Shown here in pieces: positions 13,080 to 25,229 of a stretch of 64,000 nucleotides of DNA (within the stretch, counting starts at the first letter, position 1; each line of letters begins with the position of its first letter). A model generated the notes under the pieces. The model was not told where the DNA came from. It did not search any database and worked only from the letters and a program-made list of their open reading frames with translations. A program made the position numbers and the translations under genes. This DNA comes from Euglena gracilis (lineage: Eukaryota; Euglenida; Euglenophyceae; Euglenales). The stretch spans positions 49,378,826 through 49,442,825 of the forward strand of contig CP154956.1 of the NCBI GenBank assembly GCA_039621445.1, written 5' to 3'.

Positions 13080-16000
13080 TAGTGTGTGGGTGGGTGGGTG
13101 TGGGTGTGGCAAAATGAACAGAAATCTCAAATGCCCGGTGCCTGCCCTGTGTTTCGAACCCTATTTTCCCAACATTTCTTTTTAAAATTTTGGCAATTTT
13201 GGGGAACACGAAATGCCTGCCCAGGAATTCGTGTTCGGGCGAACAGGCCAGGCACTTCGTGTTCCGCGCCTGCCCTGTAATTCGTGCCCCCCCCCTTTCC
13301 AAAAACAATTTCATTTTTATATTGTCTTTCTTACTGCTGGTTGTGGAAGGCGAGCAATGGCCTTACAATCCCGCAAACTCCCCCCCTGGGCGGCGTTCGG
13401 CCAAAATCAGGGGGAGGGGAAAAGCGGCAGAAATGAGTCCCTCAATTCTTGCCCCAATGCCCGGATAAAGCCAGAAAAGCTTTGTTTTTCTACCTGGGCG
13501 TGGAAATTGAATGTTGGGAGAATAAAACCCAGGTCAGACCGCCATTTAGTGCGTATCACCACGCATCTGTGATACATTAATTCTTTCTTTTATACATTAA
13601 TTCTTTTTTGGTGTTACATATATGATACATTAAAAATTTTTTGGTGATACATGTGTGATTCACTAAAAAAAAAATGGTGATACATATGTGATGCACAAAT
13701 TTTCCTTGGTGAAACATATAATAAAAGTTGTGGTGCACAAATTTGCAATATGAAAAATTTACAGGCGAACATAAGATGGTGCTCACCCGGGCTTGAGGAA
13801 ATCAGGTGCCATGGCTGCTTCTTCACGGCCACAGGTGTGTTGCTGGATGCATATCACAAACCATGCACCGCCCCATTCAAACGCTGGAAGTCTAACAATG
13901 AACGAAGCTTTCGGTAGGCGATCCCATGCTTCACCATCCACAAAACGGTTTTAAACAACCTCTTTGCTTGCAGTATCAAAGCGGACGGAAGCTGAATAAG
14001 GCATAGGCTCAGACCTGTTTGTGGTCGATTCAACATGGCCTTTGCAGCAAGATGATACTTTCTCTCGCTATGTGAATTGATGTTACGGAAAATGTACACT
14101 TTTGTTGGCATTGCAAGAGAAATCCTTTTCTGACCCATTCCCATCACTTTTGGATTCTGACGAAATTGATGGCAAATAGCACACCATATGCCATGGGATG
14201 CTTCAAAACGCAACCAATCTTGGCCATTCTTCCATCCCATACGGAACTGGTGGCCATTTCCTTTTCGGGTGGGCAGTGTCACTTTCAATTTTTTTTTTCT
14301 GGGGGGGGGCAGATTCTGATGAAGAACCCTCTCCAGGAGGTGAATTGGGGATGCCCTCGTCCACGTTGCGCAGTCCGCGTAGCTGTCCTCCAACGCATTA
14401 TCACAAGAAAATTTTCCATATGTCTGCAGAGAGGCAAAGAAACAAAGATGAAAAGTGGAACAGAAAGGGGGAAAACATTTTGATGTAGAAATGTAAAAAA
14501 AATTAAAAAACATTGGTGATACATATATGATACATTAAAAAAATGTAAAAAAAAGTTGTTTTTTTTGGTGATACATATGTGATACATTAATTTTTAGGCT
14601 GTGATACATGTGATACGGAAATTTTTTTTTGGCGATACATACTAAATGGAGGTCTGGCCCAGCCAGGTACTGCGCTCCGGGAAAGAACCTGGCCCCCCCA
14701 AAAATGGTTCGCAACTTCCTCAAACAACTTGATATTTGCTCTCAGCGTTCATCTTGTTCAATCTTGGCCACAGAGTCTGAAGTAAGGCAAAGACGTGAGG
14801 TAAGCGACTGTGCTTGCACAGTCGTTTCAAAGTTGACCTCTTCCTCAGACAGGGGAAAAGAAAAGTTTGAAGAAGAGCATTGCCACAGCCAAGGAATTGT
14901 CACCAGCCGCAGCGCTCCGGAACGCCTTGGATGGGCTGCGGCACCACAAGCTCGTCTCCCTGTGACCCGCAAACGCCGCTGGTGAGCCAAACTAAATCCC
15001 TCACCTGCCAGTGGAAATGTCTCATATATGGGGGATCGGGCATCCCTTCACTGTGCTGCGTTGTTCATTTGGGGTTTCCCGTGGATTTTTATGTCATGTT
15101 TTTCGAGGGTCCAATGTTGCCCCCCACCCCGAGGCAAGCAGGCGGAGAAATTTCTTTCTCCCTCTGAAGGCTGGCGAAGTATCCCAAAGCCCAATCGGCC
15201 CCAACCCCGGAAGGGTCGAAAATCCCCCCGCCAGAATATACATCGCCACCCCAGGGCTGCCGGGGGGGGGGGGGGGGGGTGCCTTTAAAAACGAAGCCTG
15301 AGCCCAATCCAGCCCACCCACGGGCAGGGGGGGGGGGAGAACAACCATCACCTGACATGATTTGGGGGGTCAGTCATCAGAAGTCCTGGGGGCATGCACA
15401 TCCCTGGAAGGACAGGATGCGAGGCACCCAGCCCTGAGCCCAAGGAACATTCAGCGATAAAGGTACAGTCCGCAGGGGGCGATCATTGAGCCTGTAAGGT
15501 CAAGACATTTAAAACAAAACAAATCAAAATTTCAGTGTTATTCTGACTGACTCCGGCCACAACAATAAAAAAAAATGAGTACCCTCCCCCCCCTATGTCC
15601 AATGACCGGTAACCTCTGTCCTCTGACCGGGGGGGTGGTCGTTGGACATAGGGTAGTGACCAAAAAGGTGTCCTCTGACCGGGGGGGGTGGTCGTTGGAC
15701 ATGGGGTCAAAAGAAAATTGGTGGGTGCCCGGGTCCCTACCCACCCAAAAATGCCCAAATTTTCCCTTCTGGCGCTTTGCGCCGAAAATTTTGGGCAATT
15801 TTGACAAATTTTTGTCCAAAAAGCGTCAAAAATGGCATTTTGGCCAAATTTTGGCCAAAATTTTGGGCAAAATTTTTCGTCCCGGCGCTTTACGCCGGGA
15901 CCAAAAATTTGGTCAAACCTCCGAAAAGGTGTCCTCTGACCGGGGGGGGGGGGTGGTCATTGGACATAGGGGGGTCGTTGGACATAGGGGGGGGTAAAAA

Positions 16001-19000
16001 AAATCAAAGCGAACACACTTCTTTCACTGCCGACGTGCTGACGTTGTAGATGATCACTGCTTGCAGTGCGGTGCCTCTGACAGAGGTTTTTTCATTTTTG
16101 AAAAAAGATCTGGGGGGAAGGGGGGTGGGTGGGTTGGGCAACCACCTATTGGGGAACTAAGGTTAAGTGGTACGCCGGGAAGGGGTGTTTCACCGAAAAA
16201 CCTTCCCAGAATTGACCCCCAAACCATCAAGCCAACAGTAAGTCCTTCCCTTCCCAGTTGGGGAACCCCTCCGGTTTGAAAGACCTCTGCCTCTGTTCCT
16301 AACAACAAACATACGTAGTACGCACATGGCATCCAGGGTTATGGGGCCGATACATCCAGACTTTTCAAAAACAATTCAAAAAATTTTATTCCCACCAAAA
16401 AACTTGAAATCTAATCAGGCCAAAGACACAACTTGTCAGTTGCGATGTGACTCAAAGATGAAAATTCGTCGCAGGTTGAGCCAGGTCAACCCTGGAGACA
16501 AAGCCCCCAAGTCTGATTCGACCTCTTTTGAGAGACAAGGGTGGTTAGGTTGGCATTTGTTGGTTTGTGGCTAAACTGAACCCACTAATTCAAAAGCACG
16601 AGTCATTTTTGTTGTGCCGTTGCCAGACAGTTTGGCTACCATAGGCCTTCAACATAATTTTACAAAAAAAAACTTTTCAGAGTCCCAATGAAATGCATGC
16701 ATATGTGACCGTTTCGGACCTGATATTTGGCTCTTTGAACTTACTTATTTCACACTTTTAACGTTCATCTGCAGCGTGGAATGCATTGACAACTGCACAC
16801 AGGGGGTGCCTGCTAACTTCGCACAGGGGGTGGCCACTCTGGAAAAGAAAGTGAGAAATCCAAAGAATGCACCTCCCAAAGTGTGAAAGCATGCCCCCCC
16901 CCCCCCCGAGAAACCAAGGAGGGGGACAAGCCAAAAGGGCAAGCAGAATGCAGGCACCGCACAGCTCGCTGTGGTGGTCTTCTGGCGGTCACACGCCACG
17001 TACAGGAGTGGGGTGTCTGTTGGACGGGAGATGAGGTGCAGCACGAAGAGCGCCACACAGTCCCCTGCGGCCCGGGAATCTGCGGCACCGCCTTGGAGGT
17101 ACTGCTGCATGACGCCTGGCAGTGCAAACAACCACCCCCTCTGCAGAAAGGTATCAGCTCACAGGTTGGCGGGGCACTTTTGGGGGTCAACTTCCTGAGA
17201 TTCAAAGAAAGGCCACACCAGCTATTGCGTGGCACGTTGGGTGGTACAGTTGGGTGAGGTGAAGACGTCCTGGAAAATATCGCAGAACCGTCCGTAGGTA
17301 CCTCACACCGAAAGGGGTTTTGCAATATTTCCATCCAGAATTCATCCAAGGGTTTCTGGCACATTTCGAGAGGCAAAAAAGGGTGACAAATCGAGCAGCA
17401 CAGAGGAGGGGGCATAACAGCCAGGAGGTGCAGCCCGAAGGTGACAACTGCTCTGGAAGGTGGCATACACAATGTGGTGGTCCCTGTCCTCCAACCAGGG
17501 GTTCATTGGACACAGTGTTCTCCGACTGGGGGATTGGTCGTCAGACAAGGCTTTTTTTTTCGGTCCAAGAAAGAGGTCTCCGGACCGGGCAAACCTCCGA
17601 AAAGGTGTCCTCCGACCGGGGGGGGGGAGTTAGACGTAGGGGGGTCGTTGGACGTTGGGAAGCCAACTTCCTCGGCATCAGCGCCGGCCAGGGGCAGGGA
17701 CCACGCGAAGCTGGCCCGGCAGCTGCGGCAAGGCGCCGAAGGGCGGGAGCTCCGCCGCGTGGCGGTCCAGGGTGCGGGTGGGCAGGCTGCGGCGCAGCGC
17801 GAGGCGGTCGGCGGCGAGGGTGAGCGTGAGCCTCCGCCAGGGCCGGATGGGTCGTGGGGGGGGCGGTCGGCCCGGGAGACATCGGCAGTGGGTTCACAGT
17901 GGGGGGGCTGCAAAGCGGACCAGGCCAACCCCGAGGTGATCATCCAGCAAGTGAGGCGTGGCAATGCAGAGGTTTTTTTTTTAGGCCCTGGGGAGGGGGT
18001 CCGAACCCACCCACCCACCCTGGGGGGGCTCATTTTGGGGGGTCAATTTTGGGTCCGAAATTCGCACTGAAAAATGAGGAAAACCCCGCCTCTGGTGGGG
18101 GTGATCACTTGGCCCAACCCGGGGGGGGGTGCTCGGCCCACCCACCCAACACCCCACCCAGGTCGCCAAAGATCGAGAATTGCTGGGGTCAGCAGGCCAC
18201 CCTGAGCGCAGACCGACCATTTCATGAATCGCTTCCTGTGAGAGCGGCCGAACACAGAAAAGATGGTGTCGAGCTGCCGGAGCGCAAGGTTTATGTGCGA
18301 AACATACCTCCACTGTCGAAACGCTGCAAAAGATGGGCATGGACAAAGACGGGTGCTTAGACGGGATGGAAAGGGAGGACTAAGGCATGATCTATGGGGG
18401 CCTCATAATGGACCTCCCAGGGTGGATTGTAGGTTATTGAAGGAATGGGATCAGGGCTGAGCTTCAGGCCTCAACTTTAGACTTGATCTGTGGACCAAAC
18501 ACGAGTCATAAAATCAGGCGTAATGTTATGCCTAAAGCATAACCCTGACTGCTACCCCAACCGTTCAATCTTCAATGACCAAAAATCCACCCTGAGGTCC
18601 CATTAGCATGAGGCTGAGGTATGAACAGGGGTTCTCTTAGCGACCCCTGGGCAGTTTCGATATAAGGGCATGTGGGGGGCCCGCCCTCCTTCACAATGGA
18701 GCGGTCTGGGTGACCAAAATTCGGCCTGGCGCGAAGCACCGAACCGAATAATTTTTGCCCCCCCCCCAAATCGGCCAAAAGTGCTATTTCGGGCACGTTT
18801 TGGGGCCAGAAGAAAAATCTTGAGCTCTGGGGGGGGTTCGGTACCTCCCCCTCCCCGGGGGTCGGTCTGGACCCTCCTTGGCAGGCGTGGAGGATCCGGA
18901 CCCCCCCCCGGTCCAGGAGAGGGGGACACCCCCCCCCTGACCTGTGCACTCCTCACATCAAACCCTGTCCCTGTCCCACGGGCCGGATAGAAAAAAGGTG

Positions 19001-22000
19001 CTGGCTGGAAAAAGGGTGCTGGCTGGACCCCCCCCCCTGGGGGTGGGTCTGGGGGGTCCATCCAGGGGGCTGGCAGCTAGACCTGGCTGTGGTGACCCGA
19101 AAACAGGCAAAAAGCCCAAATCCAGCCGGGTTGGCATTTTCCAGCCAAAATTTGGAGGTGGCATGCCAAAAACCACTGAAACGTGCCATTTGGCCATTTT
19201 TAATCCCCTTTTTTATTCGGTCTAGCCCGGCTTTGGGCTGAACCAAACGATACTTCAGCGTTCAACTTTATTCCAACCAGTTTCCAGTTTGCTATCCAAT
19301 TTTTAACTTGAAAAGAGGGCAGTGAAAGCACCTCCAAGGCCGGGTCTAGGGCCAGCGCCTTCGCGAAGCCCGCGTACGCTGCCTCGAACTCAACCTACAG
19401 CCCGGCCTTTCCCTCGGACTTGCAATTGCGGTGGACACCAGAATGGAATCCCAAAGGCTCAGTCATGGTTTGGGCCCAAGAAAGGCGACCCATAGTTGGG
19501 ATGTGCAGAATGTCACTTGCCAAGGAAGGTGCCCTGTGTCCAGTTCAGAGGGGTGTGTTGGCCCACCGCCGGTGGAACCTTGGGGGGTCGAAGAAAACGC
19601 CGGCTCGGAACTTCAGCACCACCGCCTTATTGAAATGGAGGTCGGGGTTCTCCGCCTCGCCCTTTGCTGCCCCCAGGGGGGGGATTGGGGGTGCCACCGA
19701 GGAAAGAGGGGCTATCGGACCACTGGCCACTGCCAACTGGAACGTGGTGGGACTGTGACACCATCGGCCCCCGCAAAGCAGCCCCAGAAGGAGTGTGGTA
19801 CAGGACAGGTTTGGCAGGGAAAGCTGAATGGCACCGCGGCGGGAAATGATTTGTCACGTGATGACGAGAGGCCGCCAGTGGACGGGATATGCACCCCCCT
19901 GGCCTCTGCCTGGGTGTATGCCTGCAGAGTGCGACAGAAATGGGACAGCAGAGAAACTGCCAAAAAGCCCAAAGATGGGACACGCGTTGAGCCCCACACC
20001 CCCCACGCCGCCGCCCTGAGGGCCACGGTGGAGGCCGCACCTTCAGCGCCTTCGCGAGGTGGGTCGCGTCCCCCGGCCCCTGCATGAAGAGGCTGAGGAG
20101 GCAGTTGCCGAGCACGTACCAGCTCAGCCCGTCCGACACGTCGAGCGCCACCGCCCGGCGCGCCCGCTCCGCCGCCTCTGCCAGGCTGACTTGGACCAAT
20201 TTGACTGGTGGGGGGAAGGCGGTCTCAGAGTGCCCTGGAGACAGAAAGTTGCCCTCAAATGGGCCTTCTCAGGCCTTCTGCCGTCTGCGGCGCCGGAGTC
20301 CGCGTGCCTCCCTCCGGGGGGGGGGGGGGCTCACGGTAAGAAGATGCTCCTTAGGGGGATGCTCACTAGCATCCTTGAACGTTCGTTCGAGGATGCCTGG
20401 GAGCATCCTTGCATTTCAATGGGCAGTGGGAAAAAATAATATTTTGTGTAACGTGTGATGTGTGTGAAACTCCCTTTGTTCTGCAAGTTGTTTCACATGC
20501 AACTGTTCGCAAAGCACGTATTTAAAAGATGCTCCCGAGCATCCTTGAACATTGTTCGAGGATACTCGCGAGCACTCTCGAATGCGTGCGAGGTCGTTTG
20601 AGATGGTTGAAGCCCCCCTGAGGGACGGGGCTTAAAAACGTTTGAGGATGCTCGAGCTCGAAAGTTTGAGCTCGAGCACCCTTCTACGGTTTCCCCTCCC
20701 CCGTGGGGCTGGATCTGGGTGCCTGTCTGCGCAGGCAGGCACCCCCCCCCTCAGGGTGGGGTCGACCTCGCCTTAGAAATCAGCCTGGGCTCGGCCACGT
20801 TGCGGCGGCGGGCTGCGGGGTCGGCCCCCGTCAGCCGCAGCACACGGGCCACCTCCCGCACCGCCCGTCGGTCGTTTGGGGCCTGTGGGGGTGAGGAGGG
20901 ACGGGGGGGGGGGGGCAGGGTTGTTACACAAGGCCCGCCCCCAACCCAGGTCGGCAAGCGAAATGATCAATCATGCAATAGCAAACATTCTGGAAAAAAA
21001 GAAAACGTGTGTTCCAGTGAAACCAGAACGTGCGTATCAAAAGAAAGAAAATGTGAAAAGAAAACGTGTGCGCGCGTATCTGTGGTGCAGGGGAGCTGAC
21101 GTGCTCCGATTGAGGGACGGATCACTCGCAGTTGCTGCACCGATTGCGGGGCATCGGCAATGGGGTCGAGCACATCAGCGGGAGCAGGGACACACACCAG
21201 GCTCTCCGCCATCTGGAAATTACTCAACGCCTCCGCCACATTGTCCTTCCGCCATGCGCAGTGACCCAGCGTCAGCCACGCATCCACCAGCCCCGGGTCG
21301 TTCTTCAGCGCCTTCGACAGGTGCGCCTCCGCCTCCTTGGAGTACGCCGGCAGGCAGTCCAGCACCTGTGTGGGGGGGGGGGGGGGCGTCCGCCCTCAGC
21401 AAAATGGGTTGTGGGAGGCGAGGTGAGGGCAGTTGGGTCAGACCCTTCCCCCTGGACAGAGTAGCCCCCCCCCCCAAACACTTGCGGTGCAGCCCAAACC
21501 CTGCTGGCAAAGCCAAGCCCTCCCCAGGCGCATTTCCAATGGACCTATGCCCCTGCCGGGCGAACTGGCCCGTCGGGCAATGGGGTTGGGCCCCGGCGGC
21601 CTCGCCCTGCCATTCCAAGTCAAGCTGCAGAAGCGAGACAGCTTTGGCGTTGCCTTGGCTGGCCCTGCCGCGTCGGATTTGGCAGACGGTCGGTGAGGTT
21701 GCGTCACCGTTGGTCGGCGGGCCGGGGGGTCCCGCGAAGGCCCCACCGACGGGGAACCCCATACGAAAATGCACAAAACTGCCAGCCTGCCTCCCACCCC
21801 TGCCTGTGGCAAAACATGGTCACACTGACAGCGCTGGTGCTGAGGCCCAGTGGTCGGCCACAAGGAGGTAAAACAGAGAGGCACCCGGACCGCATGGGTT
21901 TGGAAATTGGCGACGCGACTCAAGGGAATGGGCCCCCGGGACACCTTGCCATGGTAGTAGTGGAGGCGGGCTCGCTCCTCTGGCGTCGCCCCCGTACCGG

Positions 22001-22208
22001 GGTGCCTGCAGGTGGGGCCGCCGCCCGCTGGAGAGGGAGGGGGCAGGCAGCGCCACAGTGCACGCCGCGGCCCTGCCTGGCCCAGGCAGCTCGGCCCGCA
22101 GGGCGTTCACTGCAGCTTGCAGGCGGGCGGCCCGCTCCGCCCGGCCGCCCTCCCCGCCGTGGTCCCGCGCCGCCCACAGCGCATCGATGCGGGCAACCAG
22201 CGCCGCGT
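12380..22208 (-). CDS. TTC5: TTC5 (STRAP)-like TPR and OB-fold protein
   Basis: TTC5 is a TPR cofactor (p300/p53 stress response and tubulin mRNA autoregulation in animals). Exons on the minus strand: 22,208-22,057, 21,365-21,198, 20,882-20,799, 20,177-20,041, 19,661-19,599, 19,394-19,332, 18,312-18,214, about 17,831-17,705, 17,140-16,963, 13,883-13,787, 12,503-12,380 (stop TAA 12,382-12,380). The sum is about 430 codons, close to the 440 of human TTC5. TPR landmarks: YSKEAEAHLSKALKNDPGL, DVSDGLSWYVLGNCLLSLF, ENPDLHFNKAVVLKF, AYAGFAKALALDPALE. OB-fold landmarks: DTPLLYVACDRQ and the C-terminal DYSFHCIVVSDPTKVFVG with VGRKKIPADRLL. The exons at 21.2, 19.6, 19.3 and 18.3 kb are whole-codon blocks. 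The first coding exon was not found, the junction between 20,799 and 20,177 is out of phase as drawn, and the exon at 13.8 kb rests mainly on splice phase. Confidence 0.83.
13035..13111 (+). repeat. GTGC / GT microsatellite
   Basis: (GTGC)n, then (GT)n to 13,079, then GGGT-rich sequence; in a TTC5-like intron. Confidence 0.95.
13570..14665. repeat. Two arrays of GGTGATACATATGTGATACA motifs
   Basis: About six copies at 13,570-13,735 and four at 14,512-14,645, in the same orientation, each separated by A- or T-rich bases. The predicted TTC5-like exon at 13,883-13,787 lies between the two arrays. Confidence 0.8.
15582..15994. mobile_element. TA-flanked inverted-repeat element, CTATGTCCAACGACC type
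   Basis: It starts CCCTCCCCCCCCTATGTCC and ends GGACATAGGGGGGGG, flanked by TA (15,580-15,581 and 15,995-15,996). The centre holds GGCGCTTTGCGCC and GGCCAAAATTTTGG. It lies in the long TTC5-like intron. Relatives are at about 17,500-17,660, 34,135-34,560 and 55,937-56,345. Confidence 0.75.
20332..20692. mobile_element. Foldback element, family J, short copy
   Basis: It starts CACGGTAAGAAGATGCTCC and ends GAGCACCCTTCTACGG, with GAGGATGCTCGAG-type palindromes between and the same right module (CCCCTGAGG...GGGGCTTAAAAACG). It lies in the TTC5-like intron between the exons at 20,799 and 20,177 and has no 78-bp satellite. Confidence 0.6.
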
Positions 22209-22261
22209 CTGGCACAGGGGTTTTTTTAAGACCGGGGGGGGGGTCCCCCCACCCACCGGGG

Positions 22262-22645
22262 GGGTTGCTGTGGGAGGTTGGATCGAGTTTGGTTGGCGGC
22301 CGCGGCCGGCCGCGGCCCCAACCACGGCTGTTTGGCGGCCGACCGCGGCTGGCCGCGGCCAATTGGGGTTCCAACCAAGCCACTTTTTTTCTTCAGATGG
22401 TTGGAAAGTTAGCTAGCCGCGGCCGACCGCGGCCGGCCGCGGTCGACAACATTTCCAACCGAGCCAGTGTCTGGTTGGAATGTGGGATGGCCGCGGCCGG
22501 CCGCGGCCGGCCCATCCCCACCCAAACAAAAATTTTCACAGGTCTGCTTGGACTGGCCTCGGCCTCTTGCGGCTGACCGCGGCCGCCCGCGGTCAGCCGC
22601 GGTCGGCCGCGGTCAGCCGCGGCCGACCGCAGTTCCAACCAGCAC
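22262..22645. repeat. GGCCGCGGCC palindrome array with TTCCAACCA spacers
   Basis: Clusters of (GGCCGCGGCC/GACCGCGGCC)n alternate with GGTTGGAA or TTCCAACC. It sits just upstream of the 22,208 acceptor of the TTC5-like gene. A larger homologous array is at 24,893-25,228 and smaller ones at 51,627-51,724 and 51,903-52,175. Confidence 0.85.
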
Positions 22646-22667
22646 CGACCATCCACTATCATTCCAC

Positions 22668-22860
22668 AACACCCCCCACCCCCCCCCCCCCCCCCCCCCC
22701 CCCCACCCACACCCCCCCCACCCCCCCCCCCCCCCCCCCCCCACCCCCCACCCCAAACCCCCCCCCACACCCCCCACACACCCCCCCCACACCCCCCACT
22801 CCCCACCCCCCACACCCCCCCCCCCCCCCCACCCCCCCCACCCCCCACACCCCCCACATG
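22668..22860. repeat. Poly-C / CCCCACA low-complexity tract
   Basis: About 190 bases of almost pure C with scattered A, linking the GGCCGCGG array to the 71-bp minisatellite. Confidence 0.95.
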
Positions 22861-22994
22861 TCACATCATTTCACGTGACCTTTTTTATTTTTATTTTAGT
22901 TTTTATATTTATGATTCATTTTTTTTTCATTTCTCTTTTCAATCTTTTATTTTTGGTGTTTCTGCAAAAGAACCCGACGGTGTTTCATTGTGGC

Positions 22995-24390
22995 CAAAAA
23001 GATTTTGTTAATGAAAGGGATAGGGTTAGGTCGACTTGCACCCGAGAAGGGGTTGGCATATAAAAAGGGGTTGGCAGAAAAAGGGGGTTTATTTTGTTAA
23101 TGAAAGGGATAGGGTTAGGTCGACTTGCACCTGAAAAGGGGTTGGCAGATAAAACGGGTTCATTTTGTTAATGAAAGGGATAGGGTTAGGTCGACTTGCA
23201 CCCGAAAAGGGGTTGGCAGATAAAACGGGTTCATTTTGTTAATGAAAGGGATAGGGTTAGGTCGACTTGCACCCGAAAAGGGGTTGGCAGATAAAACGGG
23301 TTCATTTTGTTAATGAAAGGGGTAGGGTTAGGTCGACTTGCACCCGAAAAGGGGTTGGCAGAAAAAGGGGGTTTATTTTGTTAATGAAAGGGATAGGGTT
23401 AGGTCGACTTGCACCCGAAAAGGGGTTGGCAGATAAAAGGGGTTTATTTTGTTAATGAAAGGGATAGGGTTAGGTCGACTGGCACTCTAGAAGTGGTTGG
23501 CAGATAGAAAGGGGTTTATTTTTTTTAATGAAAGGGATAGGGTTAGGTCCACTCGCACCTGAAAAGGGTTTGGCAGAAAAAGGGGGTTTATTTTGTTAAT
23601 GAAAGGGATAGGGTTAGGTCGACTTGCACCCGAAAAGGGGTTGGCAGATAAAATGGGTTTATTTTGTTAATGAAAGGGATAGGGTTAGGTCGACTTGCAC
23701 CCGAAAAGGGGTTGGCAGATAAAGGGGTTTATTTTGTCAATGAAAAGGATAGGGTTAGGTCGACTTGCACCCGAAAAGGGGTTGGCAGATAAAGGGGTTT
23801 ATTTTGTTAATGAAAGGGATAGGGTTAGGTCGACTTGCACCCGAGAAGGGGTTGGCATATAAAAAGGGGTTGGCAGAAAAAGGGGGTTTATTTTGTTAAT
23901 GAAAGGGATAGGGTTAGGTCGACTTGCACCCGAAAAGGGGTTGGCAGATAAAAGGGGTTCATTTTGTTAATGAAAGGGATAGGGTTAGGTCGACTTGCAC
24001 TAGAAAAGGGGTTGGCAGAAAAAGGGGGTTTATTTTGTTAATGAAAGGGATAGGGTTAGGTCGACTTGCACCCGAAAAGGGGTTGGCAGATAAAACGGGT
24101 TCATTTTGTTAATGAAAGGGATAGGGTTAGGTCGACTTGCACCTGAAAACGGGTTGGCAGAGAAAGGGGGTTTATTTTGGTAATGAAAGGGATAGGGTTA
24201 GGTCGACTTGCACCCGAGAGGTGGTTGGTATATAAAAAGGGGTTGGCAGAAAAAGGGGGTTTATTTTGTTAATGAAAGGGATAGGGTTAGGTCGACTTGC
24301 ACCCGAAAAGGGGTTGGCAGATAAAACGGGTTCATTTTGTTAATGAAAGGGATAGGGTTAGGTCGACTTGCACCCGAGAAGGGGTTGGCA
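22995..24390 (+). repeat. 71-bp minisatellite, about 19 copies
   Basis: The unit GGGGTTGGCAGATAAAACGG through AATGAAAGGGATAGGGTT to AGGTCGACTTGCACCCG repeats every 71 bp. A few units are longer by 18 bp (an extra TATAAAAAGGGGTTGGCA). Each unit carries GGGATAGGGTTAGG, a telomere-like stretch. The period is not a multiple of three, so it does not code. Confidence 0.95.
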
Positions 24391-24655
24391 GTCATCACTG
24401 TGTTGCCCAATGCCTTTGCTTTTGTGTTGCTGCTTGTTGGTTGACCAATCTCTTGGGGCGCGATGGTGATGATCGCCCCCCCCCACCCGCCTCCTCCCCT
24501 CCCCCCCCCCCCCCTGGCACTCCCCCTGCACCCCACTCCACTGCCTTGCCCCCCACACACCCCTTCCCCCCATGGCCCAATACCCTGTTGTGTTTGGCAG
24601 GAAGAACCATGTTCGTGTGTCCTCCCCATTTGCAAACACAGGTATGATGCTCAGA

Positions 24656-24738
24656 GAGTGGTTTACCTCAGTGGTTCAAGTCCATGCTGGCAAAAGACGT
24701 GACGGCCAGCGTCGTGGGTTCGAGTCCCACACCACTCA
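24656..24738 (+). tRNA. Degenerate class II tRNA-like gene (Leu-CAA-like)
   Basis: A perfect 7-bp acceptor stem (GAGTGGT with ACCACTC) encloses 83 nt. The T arm is GTGGG-TTCGAGT-CCCAC with a good B box. A variable arm GACG-GCCAG-CGTC fits a class II tRNA, and a pyrimidine and T run (CTTTTT) follows as a Pol III terminator. The anticodon loop reads GGCAAAA, giving CAA (Leu), but the anticodon stem has mismatches and U33 is missing, and the D arm is weak. This is probably a decayed tRNA or the head of a tRNA-derived SINE. Confidence 0.4.
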
Positions 24739-24783
24739 CTTTTTCCTATTTTTGGAGATAGTTCGTGTGGAGCAAAAGGACAA

Positions 24784-24866
24784 GTAAGCGATGTGGGTTT
24801 CGAACCCACGCACCCAGAAGGCACTGTTTACAACAGCATGGTCTTTGACCACTTGGGCAATTGCCC
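24784..24866 (-). tRNA. tRNA-like remnant, convergent with the one at 24.7 kb
   Basis: On the minus strand a D-arm-like CCCAAGTGGTC, an anticodon-like hairpin around TTGTAAA (GTA would be Tyr), a long variable region and a clean T arm GTGGG-TTCGAAA-CCCAC are in the right order. The acceptor stem pairs poorly. It is likely a pseudogene or SINE fragment and lies about 45 bp from the plus-strand tRNA-like sequence. Confidence 0.25.
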
Positions 24867-24892
24867 CATGGTGAGTTAAGGTTGGAAATGGC

Positions 24893-25228
24893 TAAAAGCC
24901 GTCGTTGACCGCGGCCGGCCGCGGCCGGCCGCGGCCAGCCGCGGCCAGCCGCGGCCAGCCCGTTTCCAACCACACCCCCTCGTGGTTGGAAATGTTTTTG
25001 GCCGCGGCTGGCCGCGGCCAGATCCTTTCCAACCAAGAGCGTTGCACACCTGCTGTGGTTGGAACCGCGGCCGACCGCGGCCGGCCGCGGCCAAATGACT
25101 GTCCAACCACGCATGAAAATTGTTGGTCGTGGTTGGACCGCGGCCGGCCGCGGTCGGCCGCGGTTCCAACCACAGCTGTTTTCCGCGGCCGACCGCGGCC
25201 GGCCGCGGCCGGCCGCGGTCCAACCACA
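24893..25228. repeat. GGCCGCGGCC palindrome array, second copy
   Basis: Same structure as at 22.3-22.6 kb: five or more (GGCCGCGGCC)n blocks separated by GGTTGGAA/TTCCAACC sequences. It begins right after the tRNA-like remnants. Confidence 0.85.
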
Positions 25229-25229
25229 C

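Noticed and set aside
13854-14513. 219-residue minus-strand ORF
   Set aside because: No domain-like composition; a different frame in its 3' part gives the better splice-compatible exon (13,883-13,787).
17500-17660. Complete TA-flanked element
   Set aside because: Shares GTTGGACG and CTCCGACCGGGGG motifs with the 15.6 kb family but has no clear ends.
22995-24390. CRISPR-like array
   Set aside because: Units are direct tandem copies without unique spacers, and the DNA is eukaryotic.
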